A DNA stretch of 64,000 nt from Symsagittifera roscoffensis. Its lineage: Eukaryota; Xenacoelomorpha; Acoela; Convolutidae. Positions 45,640 through 59,700 of the stretch are shown here, one piece after another (the stretch's first letter is position 1; the number at the start of each line of letters is the position of its first letter). The stretch lies in contig NC_087069.1 in the NCBI RefSeq assembly GCF_963678635.1, positions 26,400,303 through 26,464,302 on the forward strand, in the 5' to 3' direction. The position numbers were made by a program, and so were the translations under genes. Under the pieces are notes generated by a model. It ran no database searches, was not told the origin of the DNA, and saw nothing but the letters and a program-made list of their open reading frames with translations.

Positions 45640-46330
45640 GCTTTCTTTCCAAAACATAGAATATTTTTTTCGGTGGTTTTGATATGAGCAGTTTTTTTTC
45701 TATCATTTTAATTGGTTCTAATTATACTACAATGACTTAGTTACTCCATTTTTGTTGTTATAAGAATCAAAATAGTTTGTAAGCTTTCCTGTGTTTCATG
45801 AATGGGCGTGAAAACTTTGAACATCAAAATTTATTAGATCCAAACTCTATCCGGCGTCTGCACAAAGATTGCCGACCTCGCTGCTGCTCGGTAAACTTGT
45901 GAAAAATTTTGAAGGCTAATATAATGGCTGTGATTGTTTTTCTTGGCATTTTTCCCTCAAACTGATTATCATTCAAGACAAACGTATGCAATTTCGGTAA
46001 ACACAGTTTCGATTTTCGTGGCTTGTCTGATTTTTTTGTCTGCTAGTTTACAATGCTATGTTGGTGTTGTATCCCACGAGTGTCTTTTTAGATAATACAG
46101 AACTACTAAGAGAAAATGGTTTTAAGTCATAAAAAAGTTAAAACCAAGACAGTGTTAAAAATCTTTTTTTTCTTCAGTTTATATATTGAATTTGACTTTC
46201 TGTCTGCTAGCTTACAAGGCTATGTTGTGCTGTATCACGCGATTGTCTTCTTTGATAACACAAAACCATTTGAAGATAACACAAAACCAATTGAAAAGTC
46301 AATAGGTTATTTTCAATTCTGCCGGGAAAT
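45640..46330. repeat. Dispersed repeat plus local duplication
   Basis: 45640-46010 is the second copy of the 33310-33740 repeat. Directly after it, GTCTGCTAGTTTACAATGCTATGTTG (46039) and GTCTGCTAGCTTACAAGGCTATGTTG (46201) show a local duplication of about 100 bp; a further relative (TTTTTCTTCAGTTTATATGTTGAACTTGATTTC) is at about 47145. 46331-47714 otherwise shows no gene. Confidence 0.65.
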
Positions 46331-47714
46331 CTAGAAAATTATATCATTTTGGAAACTGAAATTCATTTACGTTTTCTTTTGCGCGTCTTGTTATTGGATA
46401 GAGAGTTTTTTTGCATTTTTTTTAGCAAATGAATTTGAATTCAATATTAAAAAAAAATTGAGAGTCAAACCATGAAAAACCAAGACGTACACTGTTCATT
46501 ACAGCAGTTAGTCTTATATTTGTTCGGTCTGAGGGCATGCAAGTTGTGAAAAAAATATTCGTTTACCTCCTAATTCGTTCAATTACCCGCTTAAACGCCT
46601 TCCTTTAGTTTGTTTTGCTCGTTATTAAGTTCAATGTCTCTCAAAGTTCAATCATCCCCATCTCCTTGTCATTCACTCAATTTTATTATCAGAGAGATAC
46701 GCTTCAAAATGAGTCGAGCGCCGTAGGTCAAACCGCCAAAAACATATCGGGAGAGGACAAAAACATTGGAATAAACCGCCAGTGTATACGATTTCTTTGA
46801 GAATCATTGTGAAAATGATTTGTATTCACCTGAACAATTTTTAAACTTCACAATTACTGGTGAAAAAACTATTAATTGAAACGATTTTGATATCTGTACA
46901 AGAACAAGAAATAAGCCGAATACTAATTAATATATCTGCAATGTGAATGTGAGGATGATATCACGGCGCAATTGTGACAGGAACATCGTACAAAATCCAG
47001 AGTAATCAACGAACGAGACACGATGATGATGATAAGCATGATATTAAGGGTTGATTTGAGGGTTGGCTAAATATGTCGAATAGATTTATAGAAAATGCAT
47101 TTGAAGTAAGATTAAAACCATGAAAAATGTATAGCATCTTTTTTTCTTCAGTTTATATGTTGAACTTGATTTCCGAACTAGCAACGCTCACTGTTTTCAG
47201 GATCTTGGAACAATAATTGCACAGACTAGTCAATTAAACCAGCCATAAGTTTCAATTTGTTTCTGAAAATTATATAAAAAATACTATTTCAAAAGCATGT
47301 TAGTCAATATCAGAGATTTGCTCCAACGGCCAGCTTTCATTTATTCATTATTACAAGAAACTGCATTTATGACTATTTACTTTCCCAATTTTTTATAATT
47401 AACCAAAAACTATCAGCTGCAAAACTTTTTGGTAACGGTAAATTTTATACAAATTGCATGCCCATTGAGCAAATAAAGCATGAAGAATCTCGTTAAATTT
47501 TTCCCGCAATGATGCCAAGTGAATAATTTCCAACCCTATAGAGGACTAATTCAACGATTCAGCATCTAAAAATTTGTGCCTAGTAACAAAGTTACCTCGG
47601 GGAAATAGTTACAAGATTTAACGTAAGATTTTAAAACTATCACAAAACTTCGGTTTAAAACGATATCTAAAAAAATTGCCCCAATTTCCCTTCAACGCTG
47701 TTCAATCTTCAGTT

Positions 47715-50700
47715 TCAATTCCGCTTACTCATCGCCATCTCGGCCGCTTTCTGTGCATTCAGCCTCACTTGCTGTTTCTGTTTGAGCGACACTGAGTAAC
47801 TCAACATTCCCGAAGAGTGATGCGCACCAGCTGGTCGCTTTCTCACCCACTTCAACGCGTGTCCCTGAAACACACACAAAAAAATAAGTTTCAGTTTGGT
47901 ACTTTTGCAAACCGATCGAGTTTATCCACAGCAATGAAGAAGCTAGCTGAACTAGCTAGCTTGCGCGATCACGATCAGACAGAACCTAAAGGGCTCCTTT
48001 CTTATCAAAAGGAAACTATTCTTCTAATTTAAGACTTTTATGAGGCTACTCATGTCATAAGGTCGTCATCAAAAATAGGCCAACAGATTGATAAATCATA
48101 ATTTTTTATCCAGATATTAAAAAATTACACTTTGACCCATGGTACTAATTGTCTTTCATTCACTTAACTTTAAAGAAAAATTATATATCAATGAACATAA
48201 TTCAAAAATTTGTAAACATTGGCGGAGCAGACGAAATATATTTTATCAAATTTCATGGCAAATCACAATGTATTTTTGTAAATCTAAATCAGACAGATAG
48301 TGACGAGACCAGCAGAATTGAGGATTTTATCAGTCTAGCTTGTAAGCAGATAGGAAAACACAAGCTTGATCTTTATGGGCTATTAATATATCGTAATTTT
48401 TAAATGAATAATAAACTTATCGACTCGTAGTGGGAATCCAACCCCGAAACCATCACAACTTCTCCTCATGGCTTTTAACTGTTCCGACCAATAAAAGTGG
48501 GGAGGAACCTTGTATTCGGGCGTGTTTTTGTTTTCTTTCTTTTTTCTTTTCCACATAAAATCAGGTATCAAATAATAATCGGAATCGAGTGATATATCAT
48601 TCCTTTCATTTTTCAGTGTCGAGAAAAAAAACGTTGGAAATTTTTGGCCTAATTTTGAGCAAAAAAAAAGAGAGCGCAAGCACGCTTTATTTGTTTTTCA
48701 ACCAAAAACAGTTATCACAAAGAATCATCGGAAACGATGAGGGTGATATATCAAATTACAGCCCTTTCAGCCTGATTCGAACGAAAATAAAAAATTCTCA
48801 AAAAAATTGTCCCATTGTCGAGAAAAACTGCTTTACAACTTTAAGTACATATTCCAGCGAGTAAAGCGAGCGAGCAGGCTTATTATTGAAAAAAAAACCG
48901 TTAAACTTAAGTTTAAATATAACTAAAAATAATATTTTGCGAAGTCATTTAGCGCTATTTTTGGAAAAAAAAACTAAAACTCAAAAAATCTTTGCATAGA
49001 AAACTGAAATTTTCCACGTTTTTTTTTCTTGTCATTTTTCGACAAAAACCGATGCGCAATTTGCCAATTTTACTGTGGCTGTCGATCGAAAATACTTCAA
49101 ATCTAGACTTTCGTCAGACCATTTGATCTGTGATACTTGCACAATCTGTGCTACTTGCACAGCAACCGGCTATCCTTGTCAAAACAAAGGTCTTTTAGAA
49201 AAAGGAAATTTACTAGCTCATTGTTTTTCAAATTGAATGAATTTCTGAATGATGTACAAAATTGGAAAGGGCGTTAAGGAATATGAATCAGGTAATTTCA
49301 AAATTATTGATTTGAGTGTTATAAAACTGTATCTAACGGGAACGAGTGGAAAATCTTTTGTTGCTTTCGTTCTCCGCGAGGGCGGTTGATAAAGACCACC
49401 GTAGTTAGATCTGTGGCTTTTCGCTATTCGACTTTCAAAAATTATAAAAATATATTTGTGTATGATTCTGAGTGTTGATTATTGATTGTTTTAAACACAA
49501 ACTTGAGTAATTCAAGTATTTCATAGATATTCAGTAGGTACACTGAAAGTAATTGGTTCTTAAGAAAATTATCTTCTGCGCGGTTTCAACGTTCTCGAAA
49601 ATGTACGAACTTGAGAATTTTCTCTAGCAGTGTGAGTTTTTGTTTATGATTGGAAAAGCTGTTTCATCCAAATATCAGCACACCATATTGAAACGCAGAG
49701 AAGAAGCTGCGCTTCGCAAACACTAGCAAGAACAAGACAAAAAGCAGCTCCATAAAAAGGAAAAAGTAGAAATTAGCCTCGAATTAGTAACGATTCGGCT
49801 ACGTCTCGCATTCGAACATACGCCCTACTTCGATCTAGAGAATATGAGTCTCACGCATTAACCACTCAGCCATGGACGCTTAAAAATATCAAACACCAGC
49901 CCAAAATAAAGTAGAGAACAGATGCTTTGCTACAGTGAAATTTCCAATGTTACAGTGAAATTTCCATATAAGTGAACACATACAATGAACACTTTGATTT
50001 GCGAGTTAGGTTAGAAAAAAACAAGGTTCGTACTAATACACTAACGCTCGCACGCTCACAAGAGTGATCATACGCTAATAACAACTTTATTGTAGCAAAT
50101 CAATGGTTTCGATACGCAAATTAAAGTAACTTACACACAATGCAACACTACACTCAAAATCTTTTTTTTACAAGCCATACTAAATTGAGAAAACTACGAT
50201 CTTTTGTTCAGGCCTGTTTCACCGACCTTCCTTAAATATCGCTTTTCACCCCGAGAGCCACTGATTATCCCCATCTATAATCGAGGTTTCTGACGAATAG
50301 GGGAGCGGGGAGTGTACCATAGCCAAACTGTTCATTGGATGGCCAAATTAGTCAAGTTTATTTCTCTTATCGGGGCTTTTTACGTAGGCTAATAAGGTAA
50401 AGTGACAATTCGTAACAATCGACAATTCGTCGCAAAGCATAGACAAGTAGCGAACGCTTGCTCTACTTCGCTTGCGTTCTCGGTGAAAAGAACGCATAAA
50501 TCAATGTTTGCCGTTTAATCTACTTTTAAGAATTGTCTTCTCACGGGTTGGTAGGTGGTTTTTTACATTTCTGATTTCACTCACCTGGTCCAGTCTGATG
50601 CGGATGCTGGCTGCCTCACTCGCACGCACAGTGTCCTTAACTGACGTCATAATGTTCTGCGCATTCAACACCAGCATCTCAGTCGCCTCAATGTCATCTT

Positions 50701-53700
50701 TGGTAGCTGAAATTATAACACTAGAGATTATAAAAACTCAAACATTCACTTTATGAACTTGAAGCATTTTGAGCATTGAAGGTTGAGATTGTTTTGCAGA
50801 TGTTCATAAAGCATCAGCTTGTGGCAATCGAACTCAAAGTATTTATGTTCTGGTTCTATATTGCCAATTTTACTTAACATCAATTCCGATATGACTTTCA
50901 CATATGATATCGGAATTGATAGTAAGCCAATTGACAAAATGCAGCAATTAAAAACTTGTATATTACCAGTCAGAGTAAAACTTCAATACACTTATACTCA
51001 AATTCCTTATTTCTTGAAAAAATATATTTGAACTGTAGTGAATTCAGTTGATGAGTTTTGGTACTGTATCATCAATTCAGTGGTTATAAAGTATTCCATA
51101 ACAAATCATGGAACTAGTTGGTATAATAAAAAGTAAAATAAAATACAGACCATTATTTTGATTGTTAACGAGGTACATCATGCATAGGGCCATGCAGTCG
51201 AGAACTATTACGCAATAACACAGTTATATCACAAATCAGCAATGGTTAGATTGCATCGAAGTTCAGTCAAAAATGACAATTTTGTTGTAACTTTTAATTT
51301 AATCAAAACTTAAAATTTTGAATCAAGATCATTGTGAATTTTTGTATTTTTTTCATTGTTTTTGAATTGTGAGTTAGACAGATTTTTTTAAAATCGGATC
51401 TTCGTTAAAAAAAGTTAACTTCCAATCACAGTAGTGTTGTTTCATTAATCACTTCATACTTTCATTTAACTTTCAGTGGATCATGCGCAATTTAACTGAA
51501 TCTATCTTACATTACATAATAACTGTTCAACATCAACCAAGTTATGTTTAATAACTACTCCAACTGATATTAGCTAATTGCAACTATCATTTCTAATCTA
51601 TAATACTACTACCCACCTTGATCATCAGCCGCCACATTCTGGGCTATTTCGTCCAGCTGGGACGTGGGCTTGGCAGTGCCCCCCCTTTCTAGCTCAGTGG
51701 CGGCTGCCTCTATGCCGATAGAAGTGGCCAACTTGTCTAGCTTCAGGGCTATATCTGCCCCGTTTAACGAGTTATCTGCCACAACGAGGAAACCGATATT
51801 TGAATTTTCATGTAAACATTTCTTTAAGCCAATTTTGTTCAAATATATTCTAGTGCTGTCTCAATTTTCCTCAACGAATGAATGTATATATATTTAAGTA
51901 TATTTTCATGATCGTTAATTTCAACTTCGCTGAAAAAAATTCCATTATAAACAACCTATAAGTCATTATTTTGAAAATGTAGTACAATTTAGATCAAACT
52001 AGTTTTCAAATATTTAAAAAAAGAACTGAATCACCATTGTTTTTTACTTTGTCGTACTCGGCACCAGAACTTCAACCTATCAAATATCTTTTTATAGTCA
52101 TAGTCATGTTTTCAAATGTAAGCAAATAGATTATTATTTTTGGTCTTCTCTGTTATACGGCCCAATACTACCAAATTACTAAGCTTATGAGCTTACTTTG
52201 AGATCCAGATTTAAATTAGATTCAACCAATCAGATTCGAGCGTTATGATCCAACTTTAAAAACAGCATAATGATCAATTTTGGGCCGCAAAACAGAAAAA
52301 AAAAACATTCTATTCGACTAAAACAATGAAGTGACTCACCATTTGCAACTCCCCCAATGGTTGTGGCCTTGACAGTGGAGAGGATGTTTAGCTGGGTGGC
52401 CAAGGTGGGGATCTTGTGGGCCACATTCTGCAGATTCTAAACACAGCAAAGCAACAAATAGCAACACAGTTGATAAATTATATTCCCATGTACAGGGCTA
52501 AAAGCAATGAAGAATTAAGAAAACAAAAATCCGATCAAAAATATTTTTCCCAAAAACGAAAAAAAAAAGATACTCTATACGTATTAATCGAGGATCAGCT
52601 CAATTAGTTTGTCCTTTCACTCGGGGATGAATGGTCTGAAAAAAAAGAAACTTTAATTTTATTTCGACTTAAGCATAATTTTTTTGTCACACGAGGCAGG
52701 GGACCGAGAATAGCTTAAAACAAATTGACAATAGCTTTATTAAAGTATGATGTCAAAACTTTTGCAATTTTAGCCTAAAAAATCCATATGAAGAGTGACT
52801 CTTCACTCAAAAACCATCTGACTACTCAATTTTTTTCAACAAAATCAATTTGAGACACTGAAAAAAGAACATAGCCAGCAGACAGTTGGACAAGAGTCAA
52901 TGAACGCAAGTAAACAGGAAAAAAACTGACATTTTTTCTCAGTTTTCGATTTTCAAAGACAAAAATAGATGCCTTTAAGACTCTGCGAACTAAAGCTCTA
53001 CAGCAATTCATGATTGGCCTTTTTAAATAAAATTAACCCAGTTTGAGAAAACTCGATCAGTAAAAGAAAATTAAACACAGAGGCGAAGTTGCACTTCGCA
53101 TACACAAGCAAAAATATGACCGACAACGCTACTGGAAAAAACTGAATGAGTAAAATTTTGAGACTACAAAATTTTTCAAGGTACAAGCCAATTACGACGC
53201 ATTACCAGTACCAGTCAATTTACAAAAACAGAAATTTACTAACTAACATGCCTCAATTTATAGAGCAGACGCATTTTAGCTAGTATATTCATTAAAAACA
53301 TCCGACCCTGCCCAGGTTCGAACCCTCCTATATTGCTGCTGGTCTCCTTCCCTACCTCTACGCTACAGAACCATGGTATCTAGAAGCTAAAGCGCTACTT
53401 GTAACACAAAATTCTGGGTTAATATCCATAGCATTGGCTGTACTTAAAAGCTGGATCAAAAAGGACACATTTTGTCGCAACAATTGCATCGCAACAATAT
53501 TTGCGATGTGGAAAAAAATGAAGTAGGAATTTGCGGGCTGGAAAAAAAAGAAAGTTCATACTATAACACAAGCTATACTTGTGTAAAGACAGATTAAATC
53601 CCCTTTTACGCGTTAATAGCATAAAATATGTCGCGCATTAATTATCCCACACTGGCGATTTTAAACACCCACGAATTTACGAAAAATCACAGGTAAAATA

Positions 53701-56700
53701 TCTTTTTAAATTTCAGCTCAGGACAACGATACTTTTCGGCTGAAATGAAAGAAATAAAAAATCCACCACAAAAGTTGGGTTAAAAAGTCGAAATTTGCGT
53801 GGAGAACAAAACCAGCGCGAGCTCAAATATTCCACCACTTTCGTCGAAAGTCGGAAAAATGAAATCAAACAGATTGCGCCCACTTTCTAGCAATAGAATC
53901 TCAATGAGCCTAATTTTGTATTTGCCGAGGAAATTGTATTTGTACAGCAGGGGCTGAATGGGCCCAATTTTCTGTCCCTGATTTGATATGGAAGGGGGTG
54001 AATGAACCCAATTGTCTAAACAGTGAGCTCTTAGTTGGGCGTCCTTGAGTCCAATTTATTTTTCCTTGACAACTGGGGGACCAATCGTACTATATGCTCA
54101 TTCAGCCCCTTTTCATGAAAACTTTACGCAAAAGTTTCGACCCGGGTGATCAAACCATCAAAAATGATTAGTTGCAAAAATTAAGAGCTTCAAACAAAAA
54201 AGTCATTAGTAGTTCGAATTTTGCAACCACAATATAAAAGGATCCATAGTGCCGGCATCGATTTCTCAAGTAGATGAACGTCTAACTCTAAAGGACTTAT
54301 TGACCTTGACTTTGACAAGATAAAAGAGATATTTCTTGTGAGGAAAAACATGAGAAAAACCATAACGTAAATTAACAAGTTATAGAACATTTTCGTTCTT
54401 TCATTTCTTTTTCTTCAGCTGAGAACAAGAGGAGTTAACATATGTGGCCTGCCTACCTTGCTAATCTTCCTCTCTTGGCACTGCTCTGCCACCTGATTGG
54501 CCAGTCTGTACACCGCCATGGCAGACTCAGCGATCAACTTGGCTGTCTCTATCAAATCGAACTTGGCTCCCTCTTCGCCCCTGCAAGATGAAACAAAACT
54601 GACATGATAATTATGACTAAACACCGAGATCAAGTTACACTTCGCGTATGCACGTGAAACAAAACTGATTAAATGGTTATTCAATTAAAAAATAGACTTA
54701 TTAAACTAATACACTTGTTTTCAAAAATAATCAGAGAAGTAATTGTTCCGACTATTGAAAAAAGGGAGGAACTTTGTATTCGGGGTGTGTTTTAGTTGTT
54801 TCTTTTTGTTTTCCACGCAAAATCATTTGCTACAAATAATCATCGGAATGGGTCGAGTGATGTATCATATTAAAGCATTTTCACTCGTGATTCGAACGAA
54901 ATTAAACAAATTTTGAAAATTTTTGCGAAATGTTGAGGAAAACGGGTTTGAAATTTTTGATTTTTGGTCTTATTTCGAACTAAAAAGTTGACGGTGTTAT
55001 AATAGCTCATTTGAGCCGTGAAAGTTGGGTTATACTCAAGTATAGATAGTTTTTGGATTTTTAAAGCAATTTGTTTTTAGCAATTTTGGGAATCAAAAAC
55101 TTGAAAATCAAATTTTTGAAATTTTTTTGTCCGTTTTTCTGGTCAGTTTACTTCAAAAATGGTTTTCAAATTGACCCCTTTTACTATGACTCTCAAGTAT
55201 GCCTACGTCCTATTTTTTCGTTTTATCACAACATACAACAGATCTTTTTATCACAACATGCAGAAAAAACGATACCAATTTGAAAAAAAAAAAAAACATT
55301 TTTTTTTTGTATTTTTAAGAATGTGGTCGGAACATTCTGGGCTATTCAACCGGCTATCCTTTTTACAATGTACATTCTGACATAAGGTGGGTGGGTGCCC
55401 TCGTGAGAGGGCATGCACTTTTACAGATACAGTATAGTTGACCACAGACAGAAAAAAGTACACCACATACAGAAAAAAAACCAACGATAGCCGGTTGCTG
55501 TACAGAATGTTCCGACCACAAAATTAAAAAACTAAAAACTCAGTTACTATTTTTCTCATTTTTTTGTCTGAAAACAAATAGAACAACGAAAAAAACTCAC
55601 TAAAACTTTACTTTCTAGAATTTTACGGAAAATTTTTTGGATTTTAAAAATTTTTTTTCAGAAAGAACTTAAAATAATTTTAGTTGAGTAAAACTAAATT
55701 TTCACGGTCTAACTTGAATTTTAACAATTAGACTATTACAAAGCCTATAATATAAAATATCTACTCGCTCGCTCTACTCGCTCGAAATTAGTCTAGAACT
55801 CAAAAACTTCGAAGCGGCTTTGTCGAAACAAGGAAAAATTTTTATGTCGTTAAGACTGAAAGGGGTTTAATATGATAAATCAAGCTACCCTTTCCAACGA
55901 TTATTTGTGACACCTGATTTTCCGAAGGAAAAAGATACAAAAAAACTAAAACACACCCGAACACAAAGGTTTCTTCCCATTTTCAAAACTCGGTACAACT
56001 AATAGTTAAAAAACCTGATAAAATGTTTTGTTAAAAACCTTGCTAGATGAAATTTCGAGATAAAAAAGGAGACTCAATAGAAATTTGCTGATTTAAAACA
56101 GTCACTTTGCTGCTTCATAAGTATATTTTTTCATTTCTGCTATCTGAACTTTGACACGACGATTAAGTTGCTCTTCGCAAACAGAAACAAAGACGAGTGA
56201 AACAATTCTCTAATTTTTATTTAAAAAAACTATAACTTCAATGCACGCAATAAAACTAGCGTTTCAAAAAGTATACACGTAGAGGGATCAATTTCACAGC
56301 TTGCTGCTGTGAATGCAAACACTTCTAAATGCCAGTAGACCATAATTAACCATATGAGAGAAAATTGGGTCAATAGACAACTTTTTTTATTCAACAAAGA
56401 ATTCTGGAAATTAAAATAAGCTTTCAAATCTAAAAGATAAAAAATTTTCGCGCAAAATGTTTACAAAACTGTTTTTAAACAAAAAAATGTTGTGTTTTAA
56501 ATAGTAAAAACAACAATGTTTGTCTATCAAATAAAATTAAATTAATTTATACTAAAACTTGGAGATATACCCTTGTTAAAATTTGTTGGGCAACGTAAGA
56601 GGCTCACTTTGATATAATTATGTCAGTGATTGACTTGGCAGTTTTGGCGTAATTTTTGGCTGACTAAAAAGCCAGAAATGATCCGTTTTTGGGTTAAAAT

Positions 56701-59700
56701 TTTGGCCCGAATTTTGCAAAACAAATAGAACCATATTAATTCTGCTGAAATTCTATGCAAGTCTTGTCTTCATCAGTTTTCAGCTGAACTCGATAGCCCC
56801 AAATTGAGAAAAACGCGTTTTAAAATTCAAGTTAAAGGCATTTTGTCCGGATAACTTAAATTAGCACAATAAATAAGAGTAAGTATTACGTTCATGACTC
56901 TTAAACAAATATTTGATTGCCGTAGACTAAGACAAGACCAAAACAGAAAATTAGAAAAGAGCCAATGAACGCAAGTAGAAAAAACCTTCAAAAGAACTTC
57001 AAAGAAAAAAGAACAAATTATGATTGATACTTTTTTGATGAAATCAACCCAATTTGAGAAACCTAGATCAATAAGTAAATTTTTATTTCGCTGAAAAAGC
57101 TGAAAAGTAAATTCCACTTTCGAAACCAGAAAATGATCACATTTTTATGTTCTTTAATTTTTGCTGTTCGATAGCGAAGTTTGCCTTCCTTTTGACAGAG
57201 AAAATGAACTGATCTTAAAAAGAAATCAAAATTCAAACCGCGAAAAAGTAAAAATGAGCCTGTTAAATAGAACGTTAAATAACTTTTCCAAGAAAAAAAA
57301 AACAAAAAAATCATCACGATCTTTATAAGAGTCATCGACTCTTAAAAATCAGATGTTTTGACTACCATAACGTGCACTAGTTATCATAAATTGGCAAATT
57401 CTAAAAACCCATATCTTTGAAAAAGTGAACTCGTAAAAAGCCAAGCGTTTACGTGAGTAATTGTTTATAATTAGATTTCTCAGAAATTTGTCACATCGGC
57501 TTCAACTGTCAAATTCTAAACTCTAAGCTCCACTTTGAAACTTCTTGCTCTATCCAGATTCTTTAAGCTCTGCTACAAGCAGAATTCAACTATATCTGCT
57601 TCGAGATTTCAAAGCATCAACAAGAATTAGAGACCGCTGATTGGCTAATGATTTTCTGCTTATTTCAACAGCTGACATCAGGTATTTCTCATAGAAAAAG
57701 CTGCACTTCACAAACGCAAACAAAAAAACAAAAGAGAGCTGAGCTATAAAAACCAAAAAAAAAATACAAAAACAACCAAATAAACTTGAAAAAAGTTGAG
57801 CCAGGCAAAAAACTTGTGCGAGTCAGGTTGGACAAAAATGAACTCTAACAAGACTGCTCGTATCAGGGCGAAGCCCTGAATGTTCCGACTGCCTTTTAAG
57901 GTTTATGGAGCAGTAATAATATTAAAAAATTCAATGAAATAAAACAAAATGAAAAAAAAAATTTTTTCTAAAATTTGAAGTTTTTCATGAAAATCATCAC
58001 CCCACACGCCATATAAAGTACAAAAGGATAAATTTCGCTCCTTGTAACAAACCAATTATGCCAAATAAGCTTCTTTTAACCAATTTGGAACGATTTCTAA
58101 GACGGATTAACTCTCCGTTTACGCCTTAATAGCGCGAAATAAATCGCGCGTTAATTGTCCCAAATTGGCCAAAATGGCAATCTTTAAACCCCCGTAACTT
58201 TACGAAAAATGATCACAGGTGAAATATCTTTTCAAATTTGAGCTCAGGACAACAATACCTTCCGAATGATATCAAAATTCCGTCAAAAATGGCTAGTTAA
58301 AAAGTCGAAATTTGTCTGAAGAAAAAAAACCCACCCCGAGCACAAATATTCCGTTACTTTCGTATCGAAAGTCGGAACAATAATAGAGACAACAAGCGCA
58401 GTAAATAAGGGGCACTTGAAACTATAAATTTAAATAATTATGGCTCTTTCCTTTCCACCCATTTCACATAACTATCAATTTTATGGTGTAGCGAGGAGTT
58501 TTACAAGGTTAAGTATGAAGACTTAATACGTTTGCCATGGCCGAATTTATCTGCATGCCAAATTTAGTAACCATCGAACAATGTGAACAGATAGTTGCTT
58601 GTAAAAGATCGCAGGTGGGAGGCAACGAAAAAGAGTCATAAGGTTAAACTTGAAAATTAATTTTACACTAAAATTTTCATGCTTTTCTTATTAAAAAGCC
58701 AGAACAACAATCTCACCTCACAATCCTGGACATCTTGGCCATCAACACTGCCATCCTCTTAGCCGATGTAATGATGTCATTGCCCTGACTCTGCCACTGT
58801 CTCACTTCCATGTGCAGCTCATGGGCCGCCTTCTGGATGGGTCTGTGCTCCTCTGGCAGGGGAGCCTCCACAATCTCTTCCTCCTCCTCCTCCTCTTCTA
58901 ACACTGGACTGGGGGGACGGAGGGGCACTTTGGTGTACACTGGAAACGTATAACTGTGATTTACTCAATAATACTTCCCACTTTTATGGAATGAGGAAAA
59001 AAGAATTTTATTTAGCATTCATGAGTCGAGTTTCTTTGACAATGATCTCGAGAAACTCAAATCGATTTTTTCTATACGTATGTTCTCAAAAGTTATCTTA
59101 ATCCTTATTACAAAAAGTTTCAAGCAAAATCAATATCCTTACCCCTCTTTGCATGCAGCATTTATAATTAAATCTAGAGCACGCAACTTCTGAACAGCTT
59201 TGCTACTTCATACATCCTCTAATCGAGCTATATCTATCAATAGCTACGAAAAGACATTGTTGGACAGATTTTGAACATAGAAAAGGTCAGGTGAAACATT
59301 AACATATAAGGTAAAGGTCGTGAATCTTTTCACTTATTCAGCCCAAAAGGACCACTATTAGTACTACCATTAGGAATAAAAAGCAAAACTCAAACAATAC
59401 TTCAGTTATCATTTTGATTTCAACTAATGGGGTGCGTGTATTTCTATTTCCTGTTTTCATATTCCATTATGGGTAATTGTGGGCCGAATAAGTTCAAAAG
59501 AATCAAGGTTGTGACCTCCAGTAGAAGGTGGTGGGGGTCTTTCAGGCACTTCGTCTTCATCCTCTCCATCCTCTTGGCCATTTGCTTCACTCTCATTGGC
59601 CAGTTGCTTCTGCTGTTGTCTCATTTTGAGAGGGGAGATGAAATAGTAGAGGGATGAAGTATAGAATTCGTCTAAATGCAACAGTAGGGCAGGAGATGCA

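Noticed and set aside
48149-48403. 84-codon plus-strand ORF with mixed composition ([16 protein letters not shown])
   Set aside because: It looks somewhat protein-like but lies antisense in the last vinculin intron, has no recognised family and no splice context. Left as unproven.
49795-49880. Functional tRNA gene
   Set aside because: Box A and B text is present but acceptor and T-stems do not pair, and it continues into a SINE-like body.
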